Made by a program: the position numbers and the translations under genes
Shown: positions 18,146 through 26,371 of the stretch, piece by piece
How positions within the stretch are numbered: the stretch's first letter is position 1
How the letters are laid out: the number at the start of each line of letters is the position of its first letter
Assembly: GCA_015068975.1 (NCBI GenBank)
Contig: SVJM01000007.1
Location: 1 to 64,000 of the forward strand
DNA length: 64,000 nucleotides
Source: Oscillospiraceae bacterium
GTDB taxonomy: Bacteria > Bacillota > Clostridia > UMGS1810
Direction: 5' to 3'
Notes under the pieces: generated by a model
The model's input: only the letters and a program-made list of their open reading frames with translations
Told to the model about the DNA's origin: nothing
Database searches by the model: none

Positions 18146-19570
18146 TTAAAGTCCCAGCTTAAACGGATTCATGATTCCGTTAGGGTCAAGCTGCTTTTTG
18201 ATACCTTCGAATACCTGCATTGCAGGGCCATACTGTTCTTTCATAAGTCTGCCAAGCTTGATGCCAACGCCGTGGTGATCGTTTACCACACCGCCATTTT
18301 GAAGGGCAGTTCTCACACCACAGTTCCAGATAGCCTGATGAAGTCTGAATGCTTCGTGAGGATCCTTCGGTACATCCTTGCCGTCAACGATAAATCTGTC
18401 ATAAATCATACAACCCCACTCGTACCAGTGTGAGAAGTGAGCAATAAATTTTGCCTGTGGGAAGTTGGTTTCAATAGCCTTTTTCATTTCCCAGTATATC
18501 TTTTCTATCTTGTCATATGGTGCGATAGTATCCATTGTACCGAAGCACTGAGGGATATCCATCATATGTCCGGGATAGAAGAAGGTGATTTTTTCTTTCC
18601 ACCATTTTTCACCATATTCAGAGCCTAAGTCCTCTGCACCGTACTTTGCAAATGTTTCAAGAAGGATTTTCATCTCAAGGTCTGCCATTTCCTTAACACC
18701 TTCGATGGCAATATTCATAAATGCACCCTTCTTTTCCACACCTACAATCTTCTTGATAAGAGAAGCTGTTTCAGCTTCGTCATAAAGACGCATTACAGAT
18801 GGTTTGAATTTCTGCAGAAGCTCTCTTCCTGCGTTGAACGCATCTGTCATATTGTGGAAAAGAAATCCTCTGAATTGTCTTGATTCAGGCTGTTCGTAGA
18901 TTCTCATCTGTGCCTTTGTCATAACACCAAGAGTACCTTCAGAGCCGATAAATATCTGATTTAAGTCAGGGCCTGCTGCGTGCTTTGGTGCAGGAGAAGT
19001 TTCGATAATATCTCCGTTTGGAAGAACAACTTCCATCTGAAGTACCATATCATCGATTTTGCCATACTTTGTTGATGAAACACCGATACCTCTGTGTGCA
19101 AGGAAACCTCCTACCGTAGAGCATGTAAGTGATGAAGGATAATGCATTGTGGCATAGCCCTTTTCGTTTGCAGCCCATTCAATATGTTTATAGATAGCAC
19201 CTGTGCCACATTCTATGTACATACCCTGTTCGTTTACATCATAAATCTTGTTCATTCTCTTGGTATCAAGTACAATACCACCGCATACAGGAATAGCACC
19301 ACCCTGAGTACCACCGCCTGCACCCCATGTTGTTACAGGGATCTTATAATAGTTTGCAATCTTCAATACTGCAGAAACTTCCTTTGCATCCTTTGGTGCA
19401 ACAATGAAGTCACCTTCAGGCATACGGAGTCCTCTGTCTGCCCACATTCTGGAAAGCCAGAAGTAGTCAACACTGTGGGTAAGCTTGTCGATAGTTCTTG
19501 TGGAGCAGTTTTCTCTGCCTACTGCATCCTCTAATTCGGTTGCAATAACGTCAAATAAAAAGTCTGTCAT
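18146..19570 (-). CDS. GlcD-type FAD-linked dehydrogenase
   Basis: The protein has 474 residues. The N-terminal PCMH-type FAD-binding domain (TWGAGGGTQGG, CSTVGGFLAHRGIG, GSEGTLGVMT) is followed by a vanillyl-oxidase/GlcD-like cap with the active-site VNDHHGVG (H432) and the closing DPNGIMNPFKLG. Relatives oxidise 2-hydroxy acids (glycolate, lactate) or act on alkyl-glycerone phosphates. As first gene of an operon containing an Fe-S partner and an ETF, it is likely the substrate-oxidising subunit of an ETF-linked complex. The substrate is inferred to be a sugar-derived hydroxy compound. Confidence 0.88.
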   Translation of the reverse strand: MTDFLFDVIATELEDAVGRENCSTRTIDKLTHSVDYFWLSRMWADRGLRMPEGDFIVAPKDAKEVSAVLKIANYYKIPVTTWGAGGGTQGGAIPVCGGIVLDTKRMNKIYDVNEQGMYIECGTGAIYKHIEWAANEKGYATMHYPSSLTCSTVGGFLAHRGIGVSSTKYGKIDDMVLQMEVVLPNGDIIETSPAPKHAAGPDLNQIFIGSEGTLGVMTKAQMRIYEQPESRQFRGFLFHNMTDAFNAGRELLQKFKPSVMRLYDEAETASLIKKIVGVEKKGAFMNIAIEGVKEMADLEMKILLETFAKYGAEDLGSEYGEKWWKEKITFFYPGHMMDIPQCFGTMDTIAPYDKIEKIYWEMKKAIETNFPQAKFIAHFSHWYEWGCMIYDRFIVDGKDVPKDPHEAFRLHQAIWNCGVRTALQNGGVVNDHHGVGIKLGRLMKEQYGPAMQVFEGIKKQLDPNGIMNPFKLGL

Positions 19571-19592
19571 GTTATTCTTCCTTTCTCTTTTT

Positions 19593-19606
19593 TGAAAATA
19601 TTTTCA
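19593..19606. promoter_or_regulatory. candidate RpiR operator O1
   Basis: A perfect 14-bp palindrome TGAAAATATTTTCA lies between the operon promoter and its first start codon. Its sequence is close to the second site 51 bases away. RpiR-family proteins bind such AT-rich TGAAA/TTTCA palindromes. Confidence 0.6.
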
Positions 19607-19629
19607 TTTTCAAGCGTTTTTACAAAAAT

Positions 19630-19658
19630 ATAATATCACATAATGAAAATAATTTCAA
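19630..19658 (-). promoter_or_regulatory. promoter of the 13-gene operon
   Basis: On the minus strand there is TTGAAA (19653-19658), a 17-base spacer and TATTAT (19630-19635). The -35 overlaps operator candidate O2, and O1 lies downstream of the start point, a layout expected for repression. Confidence 0.65.
19644..19657. promoter_or_regulatory. candidate RpiR operator O2
   Basis: TGAAAATAATTTCA is an imperfect copy of the O1 palindrome. It overlaps the operon -35 and lies upstream of the regulator's own -35, so one site could serve both directions. Confidence 0.55.
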
Positions 19659-19674
19659 CCTTTTTTTTAAAACT

Positions 19675-19703
19675 TTGACAAAATTTTTTAACTATGATAA
19701 AAT
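19675..19703 (+). promoter_or_regulatory. promoter of rpiR-like gene
   Basis: TTGACA (19675-19680), a 17-base spacer and TAAAAT (19698-19703) are followed by a GAGGAG ribosome binding site. Confidence 0.75.
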
Positions 19704-19734
19704 GATAGCAGTTATTTTGTGAGGAGAAATTCAT

Positions 19735-20571
19735 ATGGACAAAACAACGCTTAATATTAAACTCTTGTATGACAAAATGGGAAAAGCAGAAAAACATATA
19801 GCAGACTGGATTTTTGATCATCCGGGTGAGATAATATCTTTGTCTATTGTAGATCTTGCAGAGAAGTGCGGCTGCGGTGAAGCCACAATCGTAAGATTTG
19901 CAAAGAGACTTGGATTTAATGGCTTTCAGGAGCTTAAGTTCGTTCTTGGGAATCAGGCAGGTAATAGTCAGATAAGTACAAATATCAATCCTGATGATGA
20001 TGCTTATACCATTTATGAAAAGGTCTGCAACGACATATATCTTTCATTGGAAAAGACCAAATCTTCCCTTGACAGAGAAGCTCTTTCCCTTGCCGCAGAC
20101 AAGATATGCAAAGCAAATAAAATAGTTATATTCGGTCTCGGAAACTCTGCATCTGTTGCTACAGACTTAAGTCACAAACTGTTAAGAGCAGGACTTAATG
20201 CGATAGCATACTCTGATAACCATATGCAGGTAATTGCCGCAAGTCATCTCAAAGAAGGCGATGTTGCCATAGGCATATCACATTCAGGCTCATCAAAGGA
20301 CATTGTTGAAGCACTGAAAACCGCCAGAGAACAAGGTGCCTCAACAATATCTGTTACAAACAGAGGTAAGTCCCCTATTCTTAAACATTCGGATATAGTC
20401 TTGCAGACCTCTGCAGACGAAACTCAATATTCTATCCTTGCTCTTAACTCAAGAATAGCTCAGCTTGCCATTGTAGATACCCTGTATTTCTACATAGTAT
20501 ATAACCGCTCGGAAGAAGCACAGGAATCTATCAAACAGACAGAGAAATCGTTGCTTACAAAAAAATACTAA
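19735..20571 (+). CDS. RpiR-family transcriptional regulator
   Basis: The protein has 278 residues. The N-terminal HTH (about 1-76, with EKCGCGEATIVRFAKRLGF, 19 residues) is followed by a SIS phosphosugar-binding domain (about 110-250, with IFGLGNSASVATDLSHKL and IGISHSGSSKDIVEAL). Such regulators sense sugar phosphates. It is divergent from the amino-sugar/FAD operon, and two matching palindromes lie between them. It probably controls that operon in response to a phosphosugar intermediate such as an amino-sugar 6-phosphate. The ligand is inferred. Confidence 0.92.
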   Translation: MDKTTLNIKLLYDKMGKAEKHIADWIFDHPGEIISLSIVDLAEKCGCGEATIVRFAKRLGFNGFQELKFVLGNQAGNSQISTNINPDDDAYTIYEKVCNDIYLSLEKTKSSLDREALSLAADKICKANKIVIFGLGNSASVATDLSHKLLRAGLNAIAYSDNHMQVIAASHLKEGDVAIGISHSGSSKDIVEALKTAREQGASTISVTNRGKSPILKHSDIVLQTSADETQYSILALNSRIAQLAIVDTLYFYIVYNRSEEAQESIKQTEKSLLTKKY

Positions 20572-20574
20572 AAC

Positions 20575-20608
20575 ACAAACCCTCGTTGATATTTCAACGA
20601 GGGTTTGT
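20575..20608. terminator. terminator between rpiR and DUF4434-like gene
   Basis: A perfect 15-bp stem (20575-20589 with 20594-20608) has a 4-base loop, located between two convergent genes. It could act in both directions, although the T-tails are short. Confidence 0.8.
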
Positions 20609-20616
20609 TAATTTAC

Positions 20617-21516
20617 TTATTTCAGATAATATTCCTTGTACAGATTATTAAGATTATGAGCAGAGGGATATATGGACTGCGGACTTAAGAAATGTGAAAA
20701 TTCAAATGTAATCATCTTGTCTGCATATTTGGCGTGCATATCAAGTTTTCTCTTAAGCACTCCAAAAGTTATCGGATAATACATCTTTCTTACATCTCTT
20801 TCGAAGGTTTCTACATTAACCCAATGTTCGATATTGTGTTTTTTGCAGACCTTCTCTGTATATATAAAGAATTCTTCCATATCTTCCATATATGCAGAAC
20901 CATCCTGAAATGCACAGAAATCTACATCTTTTCCCGCATAATCAAAAAGTGCATCCCATTCTTCATAATGCTCTTTTGGAGTCATAAAGGTCTTTGGTGC
21001 ACAGATATGGCTCTTGAAAAACGGACTTATAAGAACTTTCTTTTCAGGAGTTTTGTCCTTGCACATTTTGGACATATTAAGAACAATCTTTTCAAAATTA
21101 TTATGTCTGCAACAAGTTTCGTGAGGTATATACCATCCGTAAAATGATGGATAATCTCCATATCGTGACACGACTTCATCAATAAACGGCTTATTGATTC
21201 TGTATTCTGTTTCATCGTCACCGCCATTCCAGTTGATATTTGAAATGTAGAGACCAAAAATAACCTTCATATTTCTTTTTGAAGTTTCTTCAAATATAAA
21301 TCCCGCAAAATCATCCTCATAAGGTGTACCGAGGACTTTTGAAGGAAATATAGATCTGTTACCAAGACCGCCTCTGATAAAGATAACTGTATCTATACCG
21401 ATTTCCTGCATATAATCCAGGTCCTTTTTCCACTGTTCTCTCGACCAGTTGGATGAAGGAATATCGTAAGTTATTTCATCAATAAATGTACCTGTAATCG
21501 GTCCTGTCTTTATCAT
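20617..21516 (-). CDS. DUF4434-like TIM-barrel protein
   Basis: The protein has 299 residues with no signal peptide. WKKDLDYMQEIGIDTVIF near the N-terminus, an FYGWYIPHE segment near residue 125 and WVNVETFE near 230 resemble the DUF4434 family, which has a glycosidase-like barrel. Candidate acidic residues follow the barrel strands (HE and VE), as in clan GH-A enzymes. No reaction is established. Its own consensus promoter lies in the end of the truncated SGNH gene upstream. The lack of a signal peptide suggests intracellular oligosaccharide processing, which is inferred. Confidence 0.65.
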   Translation of the reverse strand: MIKTGPITGTFIDEITYDIPSSNWSREQWKKDLDYMQEIGIDTVIFIRGGLGNRSIFPSKVLGTPYEDDFAGFIFEETSKRNMKVIFGLYISNINWNGGDDETEYRINKPFIDEVVSRYGDYPSFYGWYIPHETCCRHNNFEKIVLNMSKMCKDKTPEKKVLISPFFKSHICAPKTFMTPKEHYEEWDALFDYAGKDVDFCAFQDGSAYMEDMEEFFIYTEKVCKKHNIEHWVNVETFERDVRKMYYPITFGVLKRKLDMHAKYADKMITFEFSHFLSPQSIYPSAHNLNNLYKEYYLK

Positions 21517-21571
21517 AATTCACACCACCAAACATAATAATAAAACTATACTTAATGTAAGTCTTGGGTTT

Positions 21572-21600
21572 ATTATATATTTTCACAAAATTTATGTCAA
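21572..21600 (-). promoter_or_regulatory. consensus promoter for the DUF4434-like gene
   Basis: On the minus strand there is TTGACA (21595-21600), a 17-base spacer and TATAAT (21572-21577), a full consensus match. The TGA inside the -35 hexamer is also the stop codon of the truncated SGNH gene. Confidence 0.85.
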
Positions 21601-22094
21601 GCAGAATGAAATGTTTCCGGCTTATCTTCAAGAAGCGAATATAGATCATTTATTATTACTCCTCTGTTTTTAAGCACATCGACTGCAATGTTGTTATAGA
21701 TTTTCACATCACTGTTATATCTCATTTCAAAATCTTTGATATATCCCGACTCAATGACAGGTGTACTCAAAGCGAAAACCTGCATGGCTCCCGGAAACAA
21801 AAACTCTATTCTTTCGGAAATTCTTACAAGATTTTCCTTGTAATTCTCAGGACTGGTAAGACACCCGTCATTATAAATTCTCAGAGTATCCCAATGTCCC
21901 ACATTCCAGTGAACAAGGTCAACATTACTAATTTTAAGATCATCTTTCCACTTATGAAGATACCTTAAAATATATTGGGAGAAACGACAATTTTCATCGT
22001 GATAAAAAACTTCTGCAATATCACTCATTGATTCCTTCACATATCGATCATATCCTTTTTTAATAGAATCACCGATTAAAAATACTTTTTTCAT
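21597..22094 (-). pseudogene. C-terminally truncated SGNH/GDSL hydrolase
   Basis: There are 165 codons. The N-terminal block MKKVFLIGDSI has the nucleophile Ser10, and VVHWN-like DLVHWNVGHWD is the expected Asn-containing block. Relatives of this type continue past a YHSD motif into the catalytic Asp-x-x-His and a final helix. Here the protein stops at FHSA, right where the Asp-His pair should come. No continuing homology is visible in any frame downstream, and a promoter occupies the junction. It is probably inactive as a hydrolase. A shortened functional form is a less likely alternative. Confidence 0.65.
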
Positions 22095-22153
22095 AATACC
22101 CCTCCCTGTATACTATTTTATTTCACCTCATAATATATGTAAATGTTATTATC

Positions 22154-22176
22154 CGAATCATTTGTATTTTTACGAA
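22154..22176. promoter_or_regulatory. candidate AraC half-sites between SGNH and araC genes
   Basis: Two CGAA cores (22154 and 22173) lie exactly 19 bases apart, inside similar surroundings (CCGAATCATTT and ACGAACATTTT). The same 19-base spacing occurs at the operator near 26.3 kb. They lie close to weak -35 elements in both directions. Confidence 0.4.
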
Positions 22177-22195
22177 CATTTTATACAAAATTTTA

Positions 22196-22224
22196 TTGAA
22201 ATAAAAATCAACATATGATATATT
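22196..22224 (+). promoter_or_regulatory. promoter of second araC-like gene
   Basis: TTGAAA (22196-22201), a 17-base spacer and TATATT (22219-22224) lie just before the GGAGGG ribosome binding site at 22238. Confidence 0.6.
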
Positions 22225-22249
22225 TAATTAAAGGATTGGAGGGATAGAT

Positions 22250-23032
22250 ATTAACAGAATAGATATACTTAATAATTTGTCCGTAAGCAAGATATCTTTT
22301 GTAAACATCTATGATGTAACTAAGAATCATTACCCTATGAAAAATAAAGGAAGGTATCATTGGGGTATGCTCTATACATTGGAGGGAACCGAAATATACG
22401 ACTTCTCCGGCAAAATAATATATGCAGAGCCAAATACTGTTTTGATGATTCCAAAAGACGTGGCTTACAGCATATACCTTAATGACCAAAAAAGTCTGGT
22501 TATGACAATTGACTTTGAGTTGTCTTGCAGTATGGATATATCGCCATTTATAATCAAGGCGGGTGAAAATAATTCTATTAAAAGCATCTTCAAAGAAATG
22601 TTTAACCTTTCCAAAAGTAATACGCCTTCACAACAGGCATTGCTTAAATCTTTGTTTTACAAAATAATATCGCAACTTATCTTAAGCGAAAGTTTATATA
22701 GCACTTCAACAAACTTTTTAAAAATATCGAACGCTATTGACTATATGCACAAGCATTGCCTTGAGGGTGATTTCAGAATAGAAAAACTTTCGAAAATATC
22801 AGGAATAAGCAACAGATATTTTGAAAAGCTATTTTTCAAAGAATATAAAGTATCTCCAAAGCAGTATATAATAGCCTACAAAATTGATCTTGCAAAAGAG
22901 CTTTTACAAAATGAAAAAAAATCAGTAACAGATGTTGCAACATCTTTAGGCTATAATGACATATATCATTTCAGTAAAATATTCAAAAAACACACAGGAA
23001 TGACACCCGGTGAATGTAAAAACAGAAAGTAA
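22250..23032 (+). CDS. AraC-family transcriptional regulator, probable ATT start
   Basis: The protein has 260 residues from the ATT at 22250. It has an N-terminal cupin-like sensor and two C-terminal HTH motifs (LSKISGISNRYFEKLFFKEY and ATSLGYNDIYHFSKIFKKHTG). The only conventional start, TTG at 22277, has no ribosome binding site. A strong GGAGGG lies six bases before the ATT, and the extra nine residues bring the N-terminus level with the other two AraC proteins in the window. It is divergent from the truncated SGNH gene and followed by a strong terminator. Its target may be that promoter or the esterase/GH10 operon. Confidence 0.85.
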   Translation: MNRIDILNNLSVSKISFVNIYDVTKNHYPMKNKGRYHWGMLYTLEGTEIYDFSGKIIYAEPNTVLMIPKDVAYSIYLNDQKSLVMTIDFELSCSMDISPFIIKAGENNSIKSIFKEMFNLSKSNTPSQQALLKSLFYKIISQLILSESLYSTSTNFLKISNAIDYMHKHCLEGDFRIEKLSKISGISNRYFEKLFFKEYKVSPKQYIIAYKIDLAKELLQNEKKSVTDVATSLGYNDIYHFSKIFKKHTGMTPGECKNRK

Positions 23033-23038
23033 CATACT

Positions 23039-23078
23039 AAAAAAGTAGTCAGCAGGATTTCCTGTTGACTACTTTTTT
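23039..23078 (+). terminator. terminator of second araC-like gene
   Basis: A 19-bp stem (23039-23057 with 23060-23078) has one G-T pair and ends in a T-run. It begins seven bases after the AraC stop. Confidence 0.9.
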
Positions 23079-23091
23079 CGTTAACAACAAA

Positions 23092-23131
23092 TTTTCCGTC
23101 AGAAACATTCGGTGTAACATCAAATGCTACA
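23092..23131 (-). pseudogene. relic of a large GH10 gene C-terminus
   Basis: These 40 bases differ at one position from 29891-29930, inside the giant GH10 gene at 29630-33586. On the minus strand they still read VAFDVTPNVSDGK in frame, then diverge. The flanks are two terminators, so this scrap has no function as coding sequence. It looks like the remnant of a deleted paralogue or a duplication scar. Confidence 0.75.
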
Positions 23132-23162
23132 AAAACCTCGATGAATCATCATCGAGGTTTTT
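23131..23162 (-). terminator. terminator of the GH10/esterase operon
   Basis: A perfect 14-bp stem (23131-23144 with 23149-23162) has a 4-base loop and flanking A/T runs. It lies 17 bases downstream of the esterase stop. Confidence 0.88.
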
Positions 23163-23178
23163 GTATATATTCCTGTTT

Positions 23179-23925
23179 TTACAACAATTCCATCTCTGAT
23201 CGTATTGCTGAATCTACATCGCTTTTTTCCAAAAAAACTTTATTCTTGTCTTCAAGTTTTTCAAATTCTTTATAATATCGAATGCCAAACTCTCTTAGTG
23301 ATTTAGAATTAAAATGAAGATTATCAGGGTTTGAAGTAAGGCCTTCTGCACTTACAAAGCCTGTCATAGGGTTTGTTTCAGCGATTTCCATAAGTGCCTT
23401 ATTTATGATGGGATAGTTTCCAAGATCAGGTCTTACTTTAACAAGAAAACTTCCAAGACCACCAAGTATGAATGGTACATCATAAAGATCAAGATCATTT
23501 CTTAATGAATTCATAATCTTTAAGAATTTTTCTTTATAGTATGGGTGGAAGTGTTCTTTGCAGTCAGACTCACCCTGATGCCACAAAACACCTGCAATTG
23601 TTGATGTTCTCTGTGCAAGCTTTGACATCATAACAGCGTGATCGTACAAAAGTCCGCCAACTCTCCACTGATCAAGACATGTACCACCGTCTGCACATGG
23701 AATAAGTCCCACTTCTACATTATGACTGCGCTGATATTCAAGAGCAAAGCTCTCTGCAAGAGAAACTCCCGAAAATACACGGTCATTATTTACAGGCACA
23801 TACATCTTCTGCCATCTGCCGTTTCGAAGGACCTTAAGATTTGGGTCGCTGATAGGCTCTACCTCATCCACAAATCCTCTTCCTGCCATATTTGACTGTC
23901 CAATAAGTAAAAACGAATGTATCAT
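23179..23925 (-). CDS. SASA-domain carbohydrate esterase (acetyl-xylan-esterase-like)
   Basis: The protein has 248 residues with no signal peptide. It is an SGNH-type esterase of the sialate O-acetylesterase/CE6 group. The nucleophile is Ser11 in LLIGQSNMAG, the block WHQGESD (115-121) is diagnostic, and the Asp-His pair is in NPDNLHF (D201, H204). It would remove acetyl groups from xylan-derived oligosaccharides. It follows the GH10 gene at 23948-26251 by 22 bases, with GGAGTG as ribosome binding site. The absence of a signal peptide suggests it acts on imported oligomers. Confidence 0.88.
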   Translation of the reverse strand: MIHSFLLIGQSNMAGRGFVDEVEPISDPNLKVLRNGRWQKMYVPVNNDRVFSGVSLAESFALEYQRSHNVEVGLIPCADGGTCLDQWRVGGLLYDHAVMMSKLAQRTSTIAGVLWHQGESDCKEHFHPYYKEKFLKIMNSLRNDLDLYDVPFILGGLGSFLVKVRPDLGNYPIINKALMEIAETNPMTGFVSAEGLTSNPDNLHFNSKSLREFGIRYYKEFEKLEDKNKVFLEKSDVDSAIRSEMELL

Positions 23926-23947
23926 TTATGTTTCACTCCACAACTGA

Positions 23948-26251
23948 TTAATCAATTACAAACTCAAGCACATTATCATATCCTTTATGATATGAACATG
24001 AAAGTGTCTTTGTCTTACCGTTTGCTTCTACTGTTACATCGTAGTCACCGTAGAAACCTCTTATAGCTGCTTCACCTTTTTCGTTTGTAGTAGCCTTAGC
24101 ATCATGTGTCCAGAACTTATTGTACATAAGGTCGATAAGCTGTTCACCACATGGGCTCAGTGTCCAGTCTTTGTTAAAATAAGGTGTGTTTGGCTTGTGA
24201 GATCTTCCATCCCAGAATCCCCATGTGGTAAAGCCTGTCATCTCAGGCATAGAGAATGTAAGGATAAAATAGTCTCTTGAATATTCTGCCTGAAGAATAT
24301 CATCTTCTATAGCATATGTATACTCGGTTACACTTGTTTTAAATCCCATATCGTGAATTGATTTATATTCATTATAAAGTGATTCCGGACTTCTGAGAGG
24401 CTGCCATTCCATATGTGACTGCACACCGATTGCATCTGTATCGATTTTATTTTCGTAAAGATATTTCACATATTCCATATAATCCTTATGACGCTTTTCC
24501 CATGTAGGCATATTAGTTACACCTTCGTTATAGAAGAGTCTTACGTCAGGATTTGCCATGCGAGCCCAGTCATACCAGTCTTTAATAAGTTCATTACCGT
24601 AAGTACCTCTGAAATCTGTGTTGTCTACTATTTCATTCATAACATCCCATTCGGTGATTTCTCCTGCGAATTCATCAGAAAGGTTGAGAATATGATTCTT
24701 TACTTCCTGCTGAAGCTCTTCCTTTGAAAGCTTAATTGTTCCGTCAGGATTGTAGAATATTTCAGGAGTCATATTTGTCTTTCCGTCAGAGCCGAATCTC
24801 TTTTCCCATACAAAAACATGACCTCTGATATTCTTGATACCTGCTTTTTTTGCTCCGTTGATTTCATCTCTTGCTTTCTGCGGATCAAGAAGATACGGAG
24901 CCCATTTCATATAGTGATTGTTAACTGCGGAATTAAAAATCTCACCAAGCACCTGAAGGTATTTATCTGTTGTTTTTGCATCAATTGTTACAGATGTTCC
25001 AAACATAAATTCTGATTCAAACATATCAAAATTTACCTTTGCATCAGGAATAACATTTCCCTCTTTATCCTTTACAACTACCTTGAAGTCACCTTTTCTG
25101 TGCTGTTCAATTCTTTCTAATGCTTCTTTTCTCCACTGTGCATCTTTTGAACTATATTCACGGGCATACTGAATTTTCTCAGGCTTTGGAACCTGTGATG
25201 CAGGATAGTCAGGATAATTCACAAGTGAAAAGTTTTTGATTTCTACAGTCTGCACCTCTCCGCCCGGTCTGATACCGAAATAATCATAACCGTCAAGTGC
25301 TTCTGCAACAATATAGTATGTTTCCCATTCAGATGTGATATTTACTGTTTCCCAGATATTCTTAAGATGCTTACCGGAAACCTGTTCTTCAAGCTGGAAC
25401 TGGATTACCGGAACCTGCTCTGCCTTTATTTCTGATGCCAATCTGGCATCAAATTTAAGAACCATTGCTGTTCCGTTTACATAACCGGATATAGGATCAA
25501 ATTTGTAAATACATTTTGAAGAGGAACCGGGATTTTGTGTAATGCTGAATCTGGCTACAGCGTTTCCATCCTGTTCAACTTTTTCAAGGGTAGAGAAGCC
25601 TTCATTGTTTACTTTTGATTTGAAAATATCATCAATAGTAAGGATAGTTTTTCCGTTTTTTAATGAACTGAAATCAAAAGGTTCTGCATCTTTGTGTTCA
25701 TAATATGTTATATCATCAAAGCTTGATGATGATTTAAAATCCTTTGGAATATTTCTGTGGATATTATTTGTGAGGGGCTTAAGACCCGGCTGATTTGCTA
25801 CTTTTGATGCAAAATCAGATTCTATCACAACTGTCTTTGTATCAGCATCCCACTCTACCTTTTCGCCAAGCATTTCTGAAATAAAACGAACAGGCACCAT
25901 AGTTCTGCCATTAACGATGGTAGCAGGTACATCTAAAATAAACTCTTCTCCGTCAATATACGCAAGATAATCGTCAATTTTAAGCTTGACTGTCTTATTG
26001 TTTCTTGTACCTGTAACTGTCTTTGAATAATCTACCCAGCCAACCTTTGCACCAAGTGCTTCAAAGATTCCTCTCATAGGTACAAGTGTTCTGCCATTTA
26101 CTATAATCGGCATCACATCATAGTTTTGTTTAATTCCATTAATTGTCACATTGATTTGCTCAGATGCCAAGCTAACTGATGATACTGAAAGCATCATAAC
26201 AAACATTAGTAACAATGCAACAATTATTTTCATTTTCTTCATCTTTTTCAT
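23948..26251 (-). CDS. secreted GH10-type endo-xylanase with copper-amine-oxidase-N stalk
   Basis: The protein has 767 residues and is a paralogue of the gene at 2178-4463 with the same layout. A signal peptide (about 1-30) is followed by a copper-amine-oxidase-N double repeat (about 32-147), a carbohydrate-binding-like domain (about 180-345), a GH10 barrel (about 400-705) and a short C-terminal beta domain. The candidate acid/base is E540 in WDVMNE and the nucleophile E643 in VTEYT. The stalk domain is common in Clostridia surface proteins and may anchor or space the enzyme at the wall. The gene is divergent from an AraC regulator and co-transcribed with the esterase. Confidence 0.85.
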   Translation of the reverse strand: MKKMKKMKIIVALLLMFVMMLSVSSVSLASEQINVTINGIKQNYDVMPIIVNGRTLVPMRGIFEALGAKVGWVDYSKTVTGTRNNKTVKLKIDDYLAYIDGEEFILDVPATIVNGRTMVPVRFISEMLGEKVEWDADTKTVVIESDFASKVANQPGLKPLTNNIHRNIPKDFKSSSSFDDITYYEHKDAEPFDFSSLKNGKTILTIDDIFKSKVNNEGFSTLEKVEQDGNAVARFSITQNPGSSSKCIYKFDPISGYVNGTAMVLKFDARLASEIKAEQVPVIQFQLEEQVSGKHLKNIWETVNITSEWETYYIVAEALDGYDYFGIRPGGEVQTVEIKNFSLVNYPDYPASQVPKPEKIQYAREYSSKDAQWRKEALERIEQHRKGDFKVVVKDKEGNVIPDAKVNFDMFESEFMFGTSVTIDAKTTDKYLQVLGEIFNSAVNNHYMKWAPYLLDPQKARDEINGAKKAGIKNIRGHVFVWEKRFGSDGKTNMTPEIFYNPDGTIKLSKEELQQEVKNHILNLSDEFAGEITEWDVMNEIVDNTDFRGTYGNELIKDWYDWARMANPDVRLFYNEGVTNMPTWEKRHKDYMEYVKYLYENKIDTDAIGVQSHMEWQPLRSPESLYNEYKSIHDMGFKTSVTEYTYAIEDDILQAEYSRDYFILTFSMPEMTGFTTWGFWDGRSHKPNTPYFNKDWTLSPCGEQLIDLMYNKFWTHDAKATTNEKGEAAIRGFYGDYDVTVEANGKTKTLSCSYHKGYDNVLEFVID

Positions 26252-26273
26252 CCTTTCGAATTATTATATTTTT

Positions 26274-26301
26274 ATTATATCAATTTAATATAATACATCA
26301 A
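26274..26301 (-). promoter_or_regulatory. promoter of the GH10/esterase operon
   Basis: On the minus strand there is TTGATG (26296-26301), a 16-base spacer and TATAAT (26274-26279). The weak -35 and short spacer suggest dependence on an activator. Confidence 0.75.
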
Positions 26302-26307
26302 TATCCC

Positions 26308-26338
26308 ATTCGGCACAAATACACAGATTCGGCACAAA
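26308..26338 (-). promoter_or_regulatory. candidate AraC operator, two direct half-sites
   Basis: TTTGTGCCGAAT occurs twice on the minus strand as exact copies, 19 bases apart, with the nearer one a few bases upstream of the -35. This is the classic arrangement for AraC-type activation. The divergent AraC gene at 26420 is the likely source of the activator. Confidence 0.65.
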
Positions 26339-26371
26339 AACATCAAAATACATACATATTTTCAAACCCTA

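Noticed and set aside
19609-19622. A cre-like sequence (catabolite repression site) in the rpiR-operon intergenic region
   Set aside because: TTCAAGCGTTTTTA departs from the cre consensus at conserved outer positions on both sides, so it is too weak to call.
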